Shown: positions 10,926 through 21,600 of the stretch, piece after piece
Numbering within the stretch: position 1 is the stretch's first letter
Layout of the letters: each line of letters begins with the position of its first letter
Origin: Stomoxys calcitrans
Taxonomy: Eukaryota; Arthropoda; Insecta; Diptera; Muscidae
Length of the DNA: 64,000 nt
NCBI RefSeq assembly: GCF_963082655.1
Contig: NC_081553.1
Span: 63,540,311 to 63,604,310, forward strand
Direction of reading: 5' to 3'
Translations under genes and position numbers: made by a program
Notes under the pieces: model-generated
The model's database searches: none
The model's input: the letters and a program-made list of their open reading frames with translations, nothing else
What the model was told of the DNA's origin: nothing

Positions 10926-12154
10926 GATCATTTTTATTTTTTCTGTTAAACTCAGTCTTAAAGTATTTTGTAGAAATGTGTTGTTAATGAATGTGCATTA
11001 ATTTTCTTAATTTTTTTCTAAATCATGTTTAGCTTCTCCCATGGAACACCCCATATATTCCAACCTTAAGTTTAACAACTCATAGCTTACAAATATCTCG
11101 AATTCTTTTTCTTTGCCATATCTTCTTCCATATGTAGATGTACATCTTTATGTGTCTTGCGATATAACATCTTCAGCACGTGTATTTTTGTTTTGGGTGC
11201 ACCTCGTCTCGTCCTCAGCCTCTTTTGAGGACATCCACTTTGTGGTGATTTAAATGGCTGTGCTGTTGTCAGTTATGGTCATTTTGGGAATACTTGTAGC
11301 CCATTGCCCATTTCGACTCATTGGTCACACCGTCATGCATGTGAGTTTATCTTATGAGCATGTTTGACACAAGCCACACCACACAGTCATTCTAGGCAGT
11401 TTTCTTAGCTCGCGGCTAATTTATGAATTCTTTTTTTTTGTGATTATGTCCACAAAACTTTGTTAATTATGAAATATTTGTCGAGTAAAGTTTTGGCTTT
11501 GTTTCGCCAAAAAAAGAAAATTCCAAAGGATTTATGGGCTTTGAGCCTGTTGACCATTGCCCATTGGTTGTCTGGACATGTTGGTGATAAAACATCATAA
11601 AACAAGTTTTGGGTTATTATCTTTGAAGAAAAGTTTATAGATCTTGGAATCTTTGAAATTTTATCCATATGGTCAAATACTTTTAGAATGTAAAATGGTT
11701 TATCAGCATAACTTAAAAATTTACTCCTCCCTTGCTGTTGCCAATGTGGAATGGTGTTAGAAATAAAACTCTATTGAAAGGAAAATTTTATTATGGCTTT
11801 TTCTTATGACTGGAGTAGGCATGCCTTTTTGTTTGTTTTAATCGTCATCTAAGGTTTGCGTATGGTGATGAAGACCACAAATTTTTCAAAATGCCCAAAA
11901 ATTTTGAGAATTCCAAAACATTTTTTAAAAATGGTTTCTTCCTTACTAAAGCTGGCTAAATATATGAGTATTCCAGCCATATAAAACTTCTCCACAAACG
12001 GTCTCGTCCCATAGTACAACATTTATATTTGCACCTGAAAAGGTATGCCATTATTGTACTAATAGTTTAAAGGGTATGTAAGAGAAGTTCCACCTTTTTT
12101 TTAATCTTAAATTTGTTGGAAATACTTATAATAATATCGTAGTTCTGCTTGTGG
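10926..12154. other. No recognisable feature
   Basis: AT-rich sequence with no long open frame, no shared repeat and no recognisable RNA. Confidence 0.5.
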
Positions 12155-13452
12155 GTTAGGTGAGTTTAGAAGGATATCATAAAAATTTGTTCTTGGTGTC
12201 CCCACCTAAGTACCGGTGTCTGTTATCCGAGAAAACCGGGCATTGACATAGGAAATGCTCTAACGTCTCATCTTCCTCACATGCCCTACGCATGCCATCA
12301 CTTGCCGCACTGATTTTGCATAAGTGAGCTCGTAGTCCTATGTCCCGTTATGATACCGAAAGCTATACTGACCTCCTGCTTACTTCCTTTCAGTAATAGC
12401 TTCGTCTTCGTGATCGTGCCATGCTCAGAGAAAGCGTCAATCTCCTTCTTACACTCCAAGACTGTTCGTGATCTTACCGTCCTGGTGGTTATTGCCCATA
12501 TGGCCAGGTTACTGTGATGTTTAAAGATGTTCATACTCGACGTCCTCGCGTTTACACCGCACCACCTGATGCATTCAGTGGTCGTCGGATCTCTGCCTGC
12601 AGGGTTCTCTGTCTCTGGGTTCACAATGTAGACCCCCAGGCCCACTCTGTCCTCGAGCTTTGATCCATCTGCATAGCAGGATCCCAGATGACAATGCTAG
12701 GGTTCCCTTAATCCAAGACTGTGACGCTGGCAGCAGTGCCTTGCATTCGTCTCAATTATCCGATTGGAAACCTCTTCCATTCCTTCCAGGTATCCTATCG
12801 TCGCCTCGATTATACTGCTGTGGTATGACATGCTCCTATCATCTATCCATTCTCCCTTTGCCTTAAGTCTCATAGTCGCAGTGACTGCCTCGAACTTAAT
12901 CTTTTCTCCATTGCAGTCCACCAAACTACGGAGGCGTAAGTAAGAATTGGTCTAATCATGCTCCTATAAAACCAGTAGACTATCCTCGGATTCAGGTTCC
13001 ATTTCGAACCTACGGCCCGTCTACATAGCGCACAATATCTGTGATGAAACGTGGTGCGTCAAAGTGGCCCACCTTCGTCCTCCTCGTGAACAACCAGATT
13101 TCAGTCTTCTCTGGGTTAACATTGAGACCCCTAGATCTAGCCCAGTCGTATGCCATCTGCAAGACCCTTTCGGCCCCTCTGCATAGCTGGTTCGTATCCT
13201 TACCCCTTAGAAGTATTATAACCTCGTCTGCGTAACATACGCGTTCAAATTCTTCAAACCCCTAGGATTAGCGACAAAATGCCCCCTGTGGTGTGCCCTG
13301 TGCCTCTTTCTCCCTTATATTTATGTCATGTGACTTACAATTTATCCATCAGTTCCATATGGTTTCGGATTAGATCAGTGTGTCGGTCCGCACACTCGAT
13401 GTCAATGCATACCGCCAATGTGTACATTTTGGAGGTATGCATTGACATCGAG
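12155..13452 (-). mobile_element. RNase H-bearing LINE, antisense copy (LINE-a)
   Basis: Read on the minus strand, it runs from a reverse transcriptase remnant (the CIDIE motif near 13415-13450) through RT palm and thumb remnants (matching YAVVWW-type text, about 12915-12945) into an RNase H domain. The RNase H frame 12298-12645 contains GLGVYIVNPETE, then CIRWCGVNARTSSMNIF, then RTVRSRTVLECKKEID, then LLLKGSKQEVSIAFGIITGH. The stretch carrying the fourth catalytic Asp (NERADD in LINE-b) is deleted between HGTI and KTKLLLKG. It is heavily frameshifted. The 5' junction holds a 19 bp inverted duplication (13395-13452). Family knowledge: RNase H after RT occurs in I/LOA/R1-related non-LTR elements. 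Confidence 0.85.
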
Positions 13453-13497
13453 GGGTAGAGTAGAGAGTACTAACAGAGGGTCGTAGTAGATTACTAA
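13453..13497. repeat. AGT/GTAG-rich microsatellite, left part
   Basis: A short tract of gtagagtagagagtac-type repeats. It continues beyond the foldback element at 14109, so the two parts were one array before insertion. Confidence 0.7.
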
Positions 13498-13499
13498 TA

Positions 13500-14106
13500 A
13501 AGGGTGATTTTTTTGAGGTTAGGATTTTCATGCATTAGTATTTGACAGATCACGTGGGATTTCAGACATGGTGTCAAAGAGAAAGATGCTCAGTATGCTT
13601 TGACATTTCATCATGAATAGACTTACTAACGAGCAACGCTTGCAAATCATTGAATTTTATTACCAAAATCAGTGTTCGGTTCGAAATGTGTTCATTCACC
13701 GTAACGTTGCGTCCAACAGCATCTTTGAAAAAATACGGTCCAATGATTCCACCAGCGTACAAACCACACCAAACAGTGCATTTTTCGGGATGCATTGGCA
13801 GTTCTTGAACGGCTTCTGGTTGCTCTTCACTCCAAATGCGGCAATTTTGCTTATTTACGTAGCCATTCAACCAGAAATGAGCCTCATCGCTGAACAAAAT
13901 TTGTCAAAATTTGAACACATTTCGAACCGAACACTGATTTTGGTAATAAAATTCAATGATTTGCAAGCGTTGCTCGTTAGTAAGTCTATTCATGATGAAA
14001 TGTCAAAGCATACTGAGCATCTTTCTCTTTGACACCATGTCTGAAATCCCACGTGATCTGTCAAATACTAATGCATGAAAATCCTAACCTCAAAAAAATC
14101 ACCCTT
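13500..14106. mobile_element. Foldback element derived from a Tc3-like transposon
   Basis: The inverted repeats at 13500-13694 and 13912-14106 are 195 bp each and identical by eye. Their outer ends read aagggtgatttttttgagg. TA flanks at 13498-13499 and 14107-14108 fit a Tc1/mariner-type target duplication. Each arm contains the start of a transposase frame reading MNRLTNEQRLQIIEFYYQNQ, a DUF4817-type N-terminal helix-turn-helix. The spacer (13695-13911) carries an antisense catalytic-domain piece. A normal 3' end is absent and a second, inverted 5' end stands in its place. It is inserted in an AGT-rich microsatellite. Confidence 0.92.
13695..14019 (-). pseudogene. Truncated Tc3-like transposase inside the foldback
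   Basis: On the minus strand the N-terminal HTH segment (MNRLTNEQRLQIIEFYYQNQ, starting at about 14018) is followed after a deletion by a catalytic-domain piece. This reads FSDEAHFWLNGYVNKQNCRI, then QELPMHPEKCTVWCG, then GGIIGPYFFKD. The Asp of FSDE (codon 13888-13886) is the probable first catalytic residue. The remaining catalytic residues and the C-terminus are missing, because the frame runs into the opposite inverted repeat at 13694. It cannot encode an active transposase. Confidence 0.85.
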
Positions 14107-14107
14107 T

Positions 14108-14560
14108 AGTAGAGAGTAGTAGTAGAGAATACGATAGTAGTAGAGATTTGTAGTAGATAGTAATAGTAGAGATTAGTGGTATAGAGTAGTAGTAGAGAGT
14201 AGTAGCAGGGAGTAGTAATAGAGAGTAGTTGTAGAGAGTAGTAGTATAAAGAAGTAGTAGAGATTTGTAGTAAAGAGCAGTAGTAAAGATTAGTTGTAGT
14301 AGAGAGCAGGAGAGCAGTAGTAGAGAGTAGTAGTAGAGCGTAGTAGCATAGTAGACAGTAGTAGTATAGATTTGTAGTAGAGAGTAGTAATATGGATTGA
14401 TAGTAACGATTAGTAGTAGGGAGTTATAGTAAGGAGTAGTAGTAGGAAGTTATAGTAAGGAGTAGTGGTTAATGGTAGCGAGAAGTAGTAGGAAGTTAAA
14501 GTAAGGAGCATTAGTAGGGCGTTATTAAAGGGAGCAGGGGGAAGGAGTAGGAGTCAAGGT
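14108..14560. repeat. AGT/GTAG-rich microsatellite, right part
   Basis: About 450 bp of degenerate trinucleotide-like repeats (agtagtagagagtagtag and variants). It continues the array interrupted by the foldback insertion. Confidence 0.85.
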
Positions 14561-15132
14561 AGTTCAAGCCTTTCACGCGAAAGAAAAAATTCGAAGAACA
14601 ATACGAATAGAGATATCTTAATAATGCTTTTAGAATTTTGCAGAATTCTGTCCGATTATTTTTCGAAAAAAAAAAACGAATAGAGATATCTAATAATGAT
14701 TTTTGAAATTTGCAGAAATCTGCCCTACCCATTTCGGGCAAAGATAATTTCAAAATTGGCATTTTCTAGTAAATGTGCTGCGGAGGCTGCAAATAATGAT
14801 TGGTGCTACAAATATTTAGGTTGTGTTTAGAGGATTTATGTAGTAAAAAACATAAACCCAAATGGGGGATCTCAACTTTGCATTGTGAGAACTCAAGGGG
14901 TTTTTCTAATATTGGAAAAATACAATTTTTAAGAACCCTGGCAAGAAGTGCCCCTACCACCTAGGGCATTGAAATCTTGCACATGATCTCAATAACACCT
15001 CAGCTTTCAAAGAGTTATCTCTATCTGTTCTAAAATGTTAATTTTGTCTATTTTTTCCGCTGTGCATTGTATGAGTGTCAGGGCGAAGCTGGTTAGAAGA
15101 TGCAAGAGTATCTTCGAACCATGATGAAGGCT
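14561..15132. other. Unassigned sequence with a degenerate ~80 bp direct repeat
   Basis: acgaatagagatatctNaat followed by a gcagaaNtctg block appears near 14600-14655 and again near 14678-14732. No gene is recognised. Confidence 0.5.
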
Positions 15133-15351
15133 TCAGGCTTTTCTGAGTCTCCGGTCATCAGGCGCTGAAGTCTCTGGCATTGTGACATTTGAGGTCGAGA
15201 TTGGCAAGTCTAAGCATTCAGCATCGTTGCTATTAGGCCTTGCTTTTTGGCGGGGAATGAGGCTGCTGGCAGGCATTTCAGGAATAGATAATTCATGTTC
15301 ACGCTTTAGTAACCTTTGCTCATGGACATTTAGACCTGCCTGACTTGACAT
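15133..15351 (-). pseudogene. Unrecognised 72-residue frame, possibly retroelement ORF1
   Basis: The minus-strand frame begins MSSQAGLNVHEQRLLKREHE and is hydrophilic, rich in Ser, Pro and charged residues. Its base composition is less AT-biased than its surroundings. It ends just before further non-repetitive sequence and has no recognised domain. The low-complexity hydrophilic character would fit the N-terminus of a LINE gag-like protein, but this is a guess. It could also be a chance frame. Confidence 0.22.
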
Positions 15352-15412
15352 TTTTTGTCATCTTTTACTCAACGGATAAGAACTCATCTACACATTTTGT
15401 GTAAAGTCATAA

Positions 15413-16512
15413 CTATACCCTCCTCCATAGGATGGGGGTATACTAATTCTGTCATTCTGTTTGTAACTCCTCGAAATATTCGTCTAAGACCCCATAAAAT
15501 ATATACATTCTTGATCGTCATGACATTTTAAATCGATCTAGCCATGTCCGTCCGCCTGTCTGTCGAAAGCACTCTAACTTTCGAAGGAGTAACGCTAGCC
15601 GCTTGAAATTTTGCACAAATACTACTTATTAGTGTAGGGCGATTGGGATTGTAAATGGGCTATATCGGTCCACGTTTTGATATTGCTGCCATATAAACCG
15701 ATCTTGGATCTTGACTTCTTGAACCGTTTGAGGGCACAATTCTTATCCGATTTGGCTGAAATTTTGCATGAGGTGTTTTATTATGGCTTCCAACTGTGCT
15801 GAGTATGGTTTAAATCGGTCCATAACCTGATATAGCTATCATATAAACCTATCTGGGGTCTTGACTTCTTGAGCGTCTAGAGTGCGCAATTCCTATCCGT
15901 TTTGGCTGTAATTTTGAACGTGGTGTTTTGTTATGACTTCCAACAACTGTGTTAGGAATGGTTAAATCGGTCCATAACCTGATATAGCTGCCATATAAAT
16001 TGATCTGGGGTCTTGACTTCTTGAGCCACTAGATGGCGCAATTATTATCCGATATGGCTGAAATTTTGCATCAGGTGTTTTGTTATGACTTTCAACATCT
16101 GTGCTGAGAATAGTTGAAATCGGTCCATAACCTGGTGTAGCTGCCATATAAACCGATCTGGGATCTTGACTTCTTGAGCCATTAAAAGGCACAATTATTA
16201 TCCGACTTTGCTGAAATTTTGTACAATGGCTTCTCTCATGACCTTTAACATACGTGTCGAATATGGTATGAATCGGTGGTGATACAGCTTCCCTATAAAC
16301 CGATCTCCCTATTTTACTTCTTCAGTCCCTAAAGTGCCCAATTCTTACTAGATTGAAATTTTACACATAGCCAATAACATAGAAATTCTTTTCGTTTATC
16401 ATTTGTTTGCCTAAAAAGAGGTACTGTGGAAAGAGCTCGACAAATGCGATCCATGGTGGAGGGTATATAAGATTCGGCCCGGCCGAACTTAGCGAGCTTT
16501 TACTTGTTTTTT
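15413..16512 (+). repeat. Family B element, full length (copy B3)
   Basis: The left end has the terminal hairpin ataccctcctccataggatg / gggggtat. It is followed by the conserved leader (gaccccataaaNNatatac, then agccatgtccgtccgcctgt) and about five monomers spaced 150-153 bp. The right end is ccatggtggagggtatataa, the palindrome ttcggcccggccgaa, then cttagcgagcttttacttg and a T-run. One of the clearest complete copies. Confidence 0.9.
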
Positions 16513-16954
16513 TTTTTAATCAAATTTGGACAAATTTTCCAAAAGAAATTTTATTTTGAGAATATATTATGATAAAAAAGTAACTGCAAATTTTGATGGG
16601 AATTGTTTAAATGCACCATCGGGCATGAATATATTGACAAGGAATGTCAAAGATATGTATATGTTTACATCCATGTGAACATCCAATGCCCACCATCCAT
16701 GCTGGTGGGCTCTTTAATGTTTTTCTTGCAACCAAAATTGAAGGGAGTTTCTGTACTCCATTCATTGCATTTTCTTACTTATTGAAAATACAACAAAACG
16801 ACACCTCTTACAATGAAAATCTAATAAAAACCACTATCTCTTTACATCCTTAAGGATAAGGCAGTAACTAGTGTATTGTAGTCTGTGTATGGCTGTGTGT
16901 GTGGCATTATGTCTACAGAATGCTGACCACGTTTACATGTTTTCTTAAAATTTT
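16513..16954. other. No recognisable feature
   Basis: AT-rich, apparently unique sequence upstream of the possible exon at 16955. It may hold 5' UTR or promoter sequence if that exon is real. A tentative acceptor (tatgtctacag) ends at 16919. Confidence 0.35.
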
Positions 16955-17254
16955 ATGTTTGCCTTCTGCATGCGTAAGCCTAGACTCCGTCTGTTGGCCA
17001 TGGTGATGGTGGTGTTAATATTTGTATTTATTTTTGGTTGCTACGATATTGACTTGACTCCTGGTGACCTCCACTCTTCCCACACTAACTTTGACTTCTT
17101 TAGCAAGGAGGAGGATAACCTGGCTCAGCTGCACATTAAATATATTTTGCCAACCAACAGTCCAACTGCAAAGTACAAGGGGGAACTGCAACAACTGTCA
17201 GGGTCATGTACGGTAGCTTCAAAGCGAATGGCATGGTCGTCGCCAGCGCCATAG
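16955..17254 (+). CDS. Possible host-gene exon: N-terminus of a type II membrane protein
   Basis: An open frame of 99 codons with two candidate starts, 16955 and the more likely 16970 (MRKPRLRLLAMVMVVLIFVF). From the second start the layout is a short basic cytoplasmic tail (RKPRLR), then one hydrophobic segment of about 18 residues (LLAMVMVVLIFVFIFG), then a hydrophilic stem (FDFFSKEEDNLAQLHIKYIL). This is the topology of Golgi type II enzymes such as glycosyl- or sulfotransferases. Codon choice (CTG, GAG, AAG, GCC) is unlike the AT-rich surroundings. I do not recognise the protein. The frame stops at 17254. If real, it would splice before then, and weak GT sites exist near 17175 and 17213. 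No downstream exon was found. Confidence 0.35.
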   Translation: MFAFCMRKPRLRLLAMVMVVLIFVFIFGCYDIDLTPGDLHSSHTNFDFFSKEEDNLAQLHIKYILPTNSPTAKYKGELQQLSGSCTVASKRMAWSSPAP

Positions 17255-18629
17255 TCATCGTCGTCATCGACTGAAAGTAATCTTGTAAAGTGTTGGGATT
17301 TCTTTATTCCAATGAACTTCGCACTTTTGTGCACATAACCTTAGGCCACATTATCTAGACGTGCACTGTGGTTTTGCTATACTTCCTGGTCGGAATCCTG
17401 GAGTCTATTTCCCCTTACTTTGCTCCCGTTTTGAAACTTCAACCAAACCAAATGGTTTTGCGTTGAGCATTTCCTGTGTTGTTTGTTATGCTGTGCATGT
17501 GAATATGGCCCTGTGTCTTGAAACATTCTTCAAAAACTCTGTGCGGGATTTTAACATGTTGTTGCTGTTGTTGGTACTTGGGAAAAATAAGCCAACAAAA
17601 CAAATGTTGCTTCTGAGAAAACCAGCAAACAAAGGGAACAAAAAAATTTGTATCAAATAAAAAAATATTATAGAAAAATCAAATTTTGACAAAAATGAGA
17701 AGAAAATGAAATTTTGACAAAAATGAGGAGAATTAAAAATTTTGACAAAAAAGAAGAGAAAAACAAATTTTGAAAAATTTTGAATACGACCTTGTGTCTT
17801 CAAATATTCTTCAAAAAAATCTTCACAAAACAAAACACCTTAATTTTCTAAGAAAATAAAATTTTCAGTCTACATCTATGCTCACTTTGTTTGCTGGGTT
17901 ATATGTTGTTTGCCCTTTTTTATCGTACGTTTAGTTATCTTTTAACGCAGACATGTCTATGTTTTTTTAACAATCACCATGTCTGGCAAAGTACGCACGC
18001 GAAACCATAACATATTCGCAACTTTAAAGGAAACACAAGTCGCCTGTAAGCACAACAACAACAGCAACAAGAAAATCATATTAAACCCCAACTGTCAGTT
18101 ACTGTTGATGCCACTAACAAGGATTCTCAGATGTGAACAATGTTTTGGTTTCGCTGTAAGGTTTTTTTGCTTTCGTTTTCTCACCATTTGAAGTGCATTA
18201 TTTGCAATTGAATTTTACTACTTTTGGTCGTGGCAACACTTCAACTTTCTTTCCGGACTCCCAATTCAAGATGCCTTTGATATCCCTACAATAATGCATG
18301 TGAGGAGTCTGTCGGTCTGTCTGCCAGTTTGTTTGCCTTTGAGAATTCCTTCATCATTTTAACATTTATTTTATGTTTAAAAAATCCTTTCAAGTGCAAT
18401 TTTGTTATATTTTAACAATATTGGATATGCATTTCACCCAAAGGATTTGGTGGGGAAATGAGCACAGTGGCTTAAAAACTAAAAATCATGGAGTAGACAC
18501 TTTTGAAAGTTTCTTGAGAATCTTACAAATCTTTTTACAAAAAAACGAAAAAATCTTTCTAATAAACCCCAAAAGCCACCAAGTTTTATACAAGAGTAAA
18601 AATTTATTTTCATGTTTTTTGTCTTGTAG
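17255..18629. other. No recognised gene; short A-rich minisatellite
   Basis: At about 17685-17790 there are three to four copies of a ~30 bp unit like aaattttgacaaaaatgag. The remainder is AT-rich with no convincing coding frame. Confidence 0.5.
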
Positions 18630-18925
18630 GGCGAAGATCATTTTATTTATTTCGCAATTTTGTTTCTCTTTCGAGACGACCTTAATTATCGAAAATTGTT
18701 TGCAATGGAAAAGGAAAGCCAGAGATCACAACACAGCAACCACTATCGGCGGGTTCCAGCTTTGGTTAAAATATTTTTTTTATTTTCAATCATATAAGGT
18801 GTGGAGGCTTTATGGGCCATACATTGGTAGGTTGTACTTATATCGAATATACCGTGAAAATGTGTCTTCAATGTAAGCACGCACCTACCATGCTTGACAA
18901 CTTTCACACTAGCTGTTCTGTTCCG
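18630..18925 (+). repeat. Family C repeat, degenerate copy (C1)
   Basis: Shares ordered blocks with 21601-22405 and 25527-25905: tttctctttcgagacgac, ggaaaaggaaagccagagat, caaccactat, then ggtNNgttgtacttatatcg and tccNNNNcatgtgtttttc. It is weakly conserved. Confidence 0.6.
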
Positions 18926-19114
18926 TTCCACCGCATGTGTTTTTCCTTTCTAGGGATGGACTTTTTTCCACACGACTACATGGCCTCCATGGCATTGCCT
19001 GCTATCAGGCAATATCCGTCCGTCTGACCATCTGATACTCTAGGCACTGACGAGGGTCTACCAGCGCAGAAACGCGTGAATGAATCCCCGATTGTCTGAT
19101 AGTTGACTATTTTA

Positions 19115-19665
19115 ATACCCTCCACCATAGAATGGGGGTATACTAATTTCGTCATTCTGTTTGTAACACCTCTAAATATGCTTCTGAGACCCCATAAAGT
19201 ATACATATTCATGATCGTCATGTCATTATAAGTCGATCTATACATGTCCGTCCGTCTGTCTGTCGAAAGCACGGAGTTAAGCTAGCCGCTTGAAATTTTG
19301 CACAAATATTTTTTATTAGAATAGGTCGGTTGGGATTGTAAATGGGTGAAATCGGTCCATGTTTTAATATAGCTGCCATATAAACCGATCTTGGGTTTTG
19401 ACTTCTTGAGCCTCTAGAGGGCTCAATTTTGCATGACGTATTTTATTATGACGTTTAACAACTGTGCCAAGTATGATTCAAATCGGTTCATAACCTGATA
19501 TAGCTGCCATATAAACCGATCTGGGATCTTGACTTCTTTGAGGTCGCCTCTAGAGGTCGCAATTATTATCCGATTTGCCTGAAATTTTGTACTACGGATC
19601 CTCTCATGACCATCAACATTCGTGTTTATTATTATCATATAAATCAATCTCTCTATTTTACTTCT
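19115..19665 (+). repeat. Family B element, 3'-truncated (copy B4)
   Basis: The left terminal hairpin ataccctccaccatagaatg / ggggtat and the leader blocks are present, followed by about two monomers. It then breaks off without the terminal palindrome. A local duplication (gaggtcgcctctagaggtcg) is visible near 19540. Confidence 0.82.
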
Positions 19666-19739
19666 TGTTTTTCTTCAATTCATTTCTCTGTTCTCTCATA
19701 CCTAACAGTCATTCTCGTGGTCTTTTAAACTCGTCTAAC

Positions 19740-21375
19740 GAAAAAAGAATTTTGAAACACTTAGAAATTGGAATACTTTAAAAAACTTAAAAATTTAGGA
19801 ATTTTGAAAAATTTAGATATTTAAAAATTTTGAAATATATAAAAATTTTGAAATATATAAAAATTTTGAAAAATTGTAAAATTTTTAAAATGCGAAAAAA
19901 AAGTTTTTTGAAATATTGAAAAAATTTTTACATATTAATTTTTTAAAAAATTTGATATATTTGAAAAAGTTATAAATTTTAAAAATATTACAAATTTTGA
20001 AAATTTGGAAATTTTAAAAAATAAAAATTTTTTAACATATTAAAATATCTTAGACATTTTGCAAATAAAGAAGTTTTTATTTTCCTATATCATCAAGTTA
20101 TTTTTAAATTTAAAACTAAAAAAAAGTTTAAATTTTTACACCGGCTACAAAACCTGCAAATAATTTTTTTTTAAGTTTTCGTATTTAAACTTTTTCAAAA
20201 CTTTTAAATTTTTCCAAGTTTTCTATAAAATTATTTACAATTCTAAATTATTTAAAATTTCCAAATTTTTAAATATTTTTAATTTTAAAATATTTCAAAA
20301 TTTTCAAATTCAAAATTTAAAAATTTTTTTAAAATTTCAAAAAATTTTCAAATTTTTAAATTTAAAAATTTCAAAATTTTTCAAAATTTAAAAATATTTC
20401 AAAATTTAAAATTTTTATTGAAATTAAAAATTTAAAATTTTTTTAAAATTTAAAATTTTTTCAAAATTCGAAATTTTAAATTTTTTCAAAATTATTTTTT
20501 TTCTAATTTTCAAATGTCAAAACTTTTAAAAATTTTAAAATTTTGGAATTTTCCAAATTATGAAAAGTTTTGAAAATTTAAAAATTTTGTCGTAACTTCT
20601 ACATATATTAAAATTTTTAATTTATTTTTTGCAAAATTTTTAATTTTTGTAGATGGTCGGTTCAAGTAGCCACAGATAAACAAAGTTTTTTAAAATCATT
20701 TTATTTTTAAAAATATGTAAATTTTGTAAAATTTGTAAATTTTTTAAAACTTCCAAATTTTTTCAAAATTTTCCAATTTTTTTTTTAAATTTCTAAATTT
20801 TTCCAAATTTTAAACTTTAAAATTAATCCAAATTTCTTTATATTTCAAAATTTCTGAATTTTTCAACATTTTCCAATTTTCAGATTATTCTAAATATTTA
20901 AAAATCCCTAATTTTTCAAAATTTTTACATTTATCAAAATTTTTTTAATTTTTTTTTAAGTTTCTAATTTTTGGAAAGTTTCTTTTATCTGCAAAATTTT
21001 TAATATTTGAAAAATCTGTAATTTTTAAAATGTCTAATTTTTGCAAAATTTTTAATATTTTCAAAGTTTTCATTTATTTCAAAATCTTTAATTTTTCCAA
21101 CATTTGCAATTTTTCCAACATTTGCAATTTTTCCAAAATTTAAATTTTTTTCTTGAAATTTTTATTTTATTTAAAAATTTTTATTTTTTTTGCAATTTCT
21201 GAATACCTGGTGGTATTGCAAATAATAGAATTTATGCAACATTTCTAAGTTTTACAAAATTTCTATTTTTTTGGAAAATTTCTAATTTTCGCAAAATGTC
21301 TAATATTTGCAAAAGTTCCAATATTAGTAAATTTTAAGCTCTTTTTAAAATTTCTAACATCTTCTATTTCTATTT
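19740..21375. repeat. 1.6 kb A/T low-complexity tract
   Basis: Almost entirely made of short alternating A-runs and T-runs (aaaattt, tttcaaaatttt and variants) with scattered single C or G. It has many short self-complementary words and no stable repeat unit. A short normal patch (gatggtcggttcaagtagcc) lies near 20650. No coding content. Confidence 0.85.
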
Positions 21376-21600
21376 CCAAACGAAATCGCGATCTAGGAAA
21401 CCAGTCAAATGCTGTTACAAAGCAAAAAAACATATTTTTCTGTCAAACTTTAAAAAACGGGTTTTTGTGTTCTATTTATAATAGAAACAGATTACCCTAT
21501 GGTCTGCAGACCGACAATATCCGATTGTATGAATTTTCATTTTTTTTCAAAATTTTCATTTTATTTCAAAATTTCTTTTTTTTTAAATGTTCCTTTTATC

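Noticed and set aside
13613..14032. 139-codon plus-strand frame across the foldback
   Set aside because: Its first 27 codons are the transposase start in the left arm. The rest is antisense to the transposase piece and the right arm.
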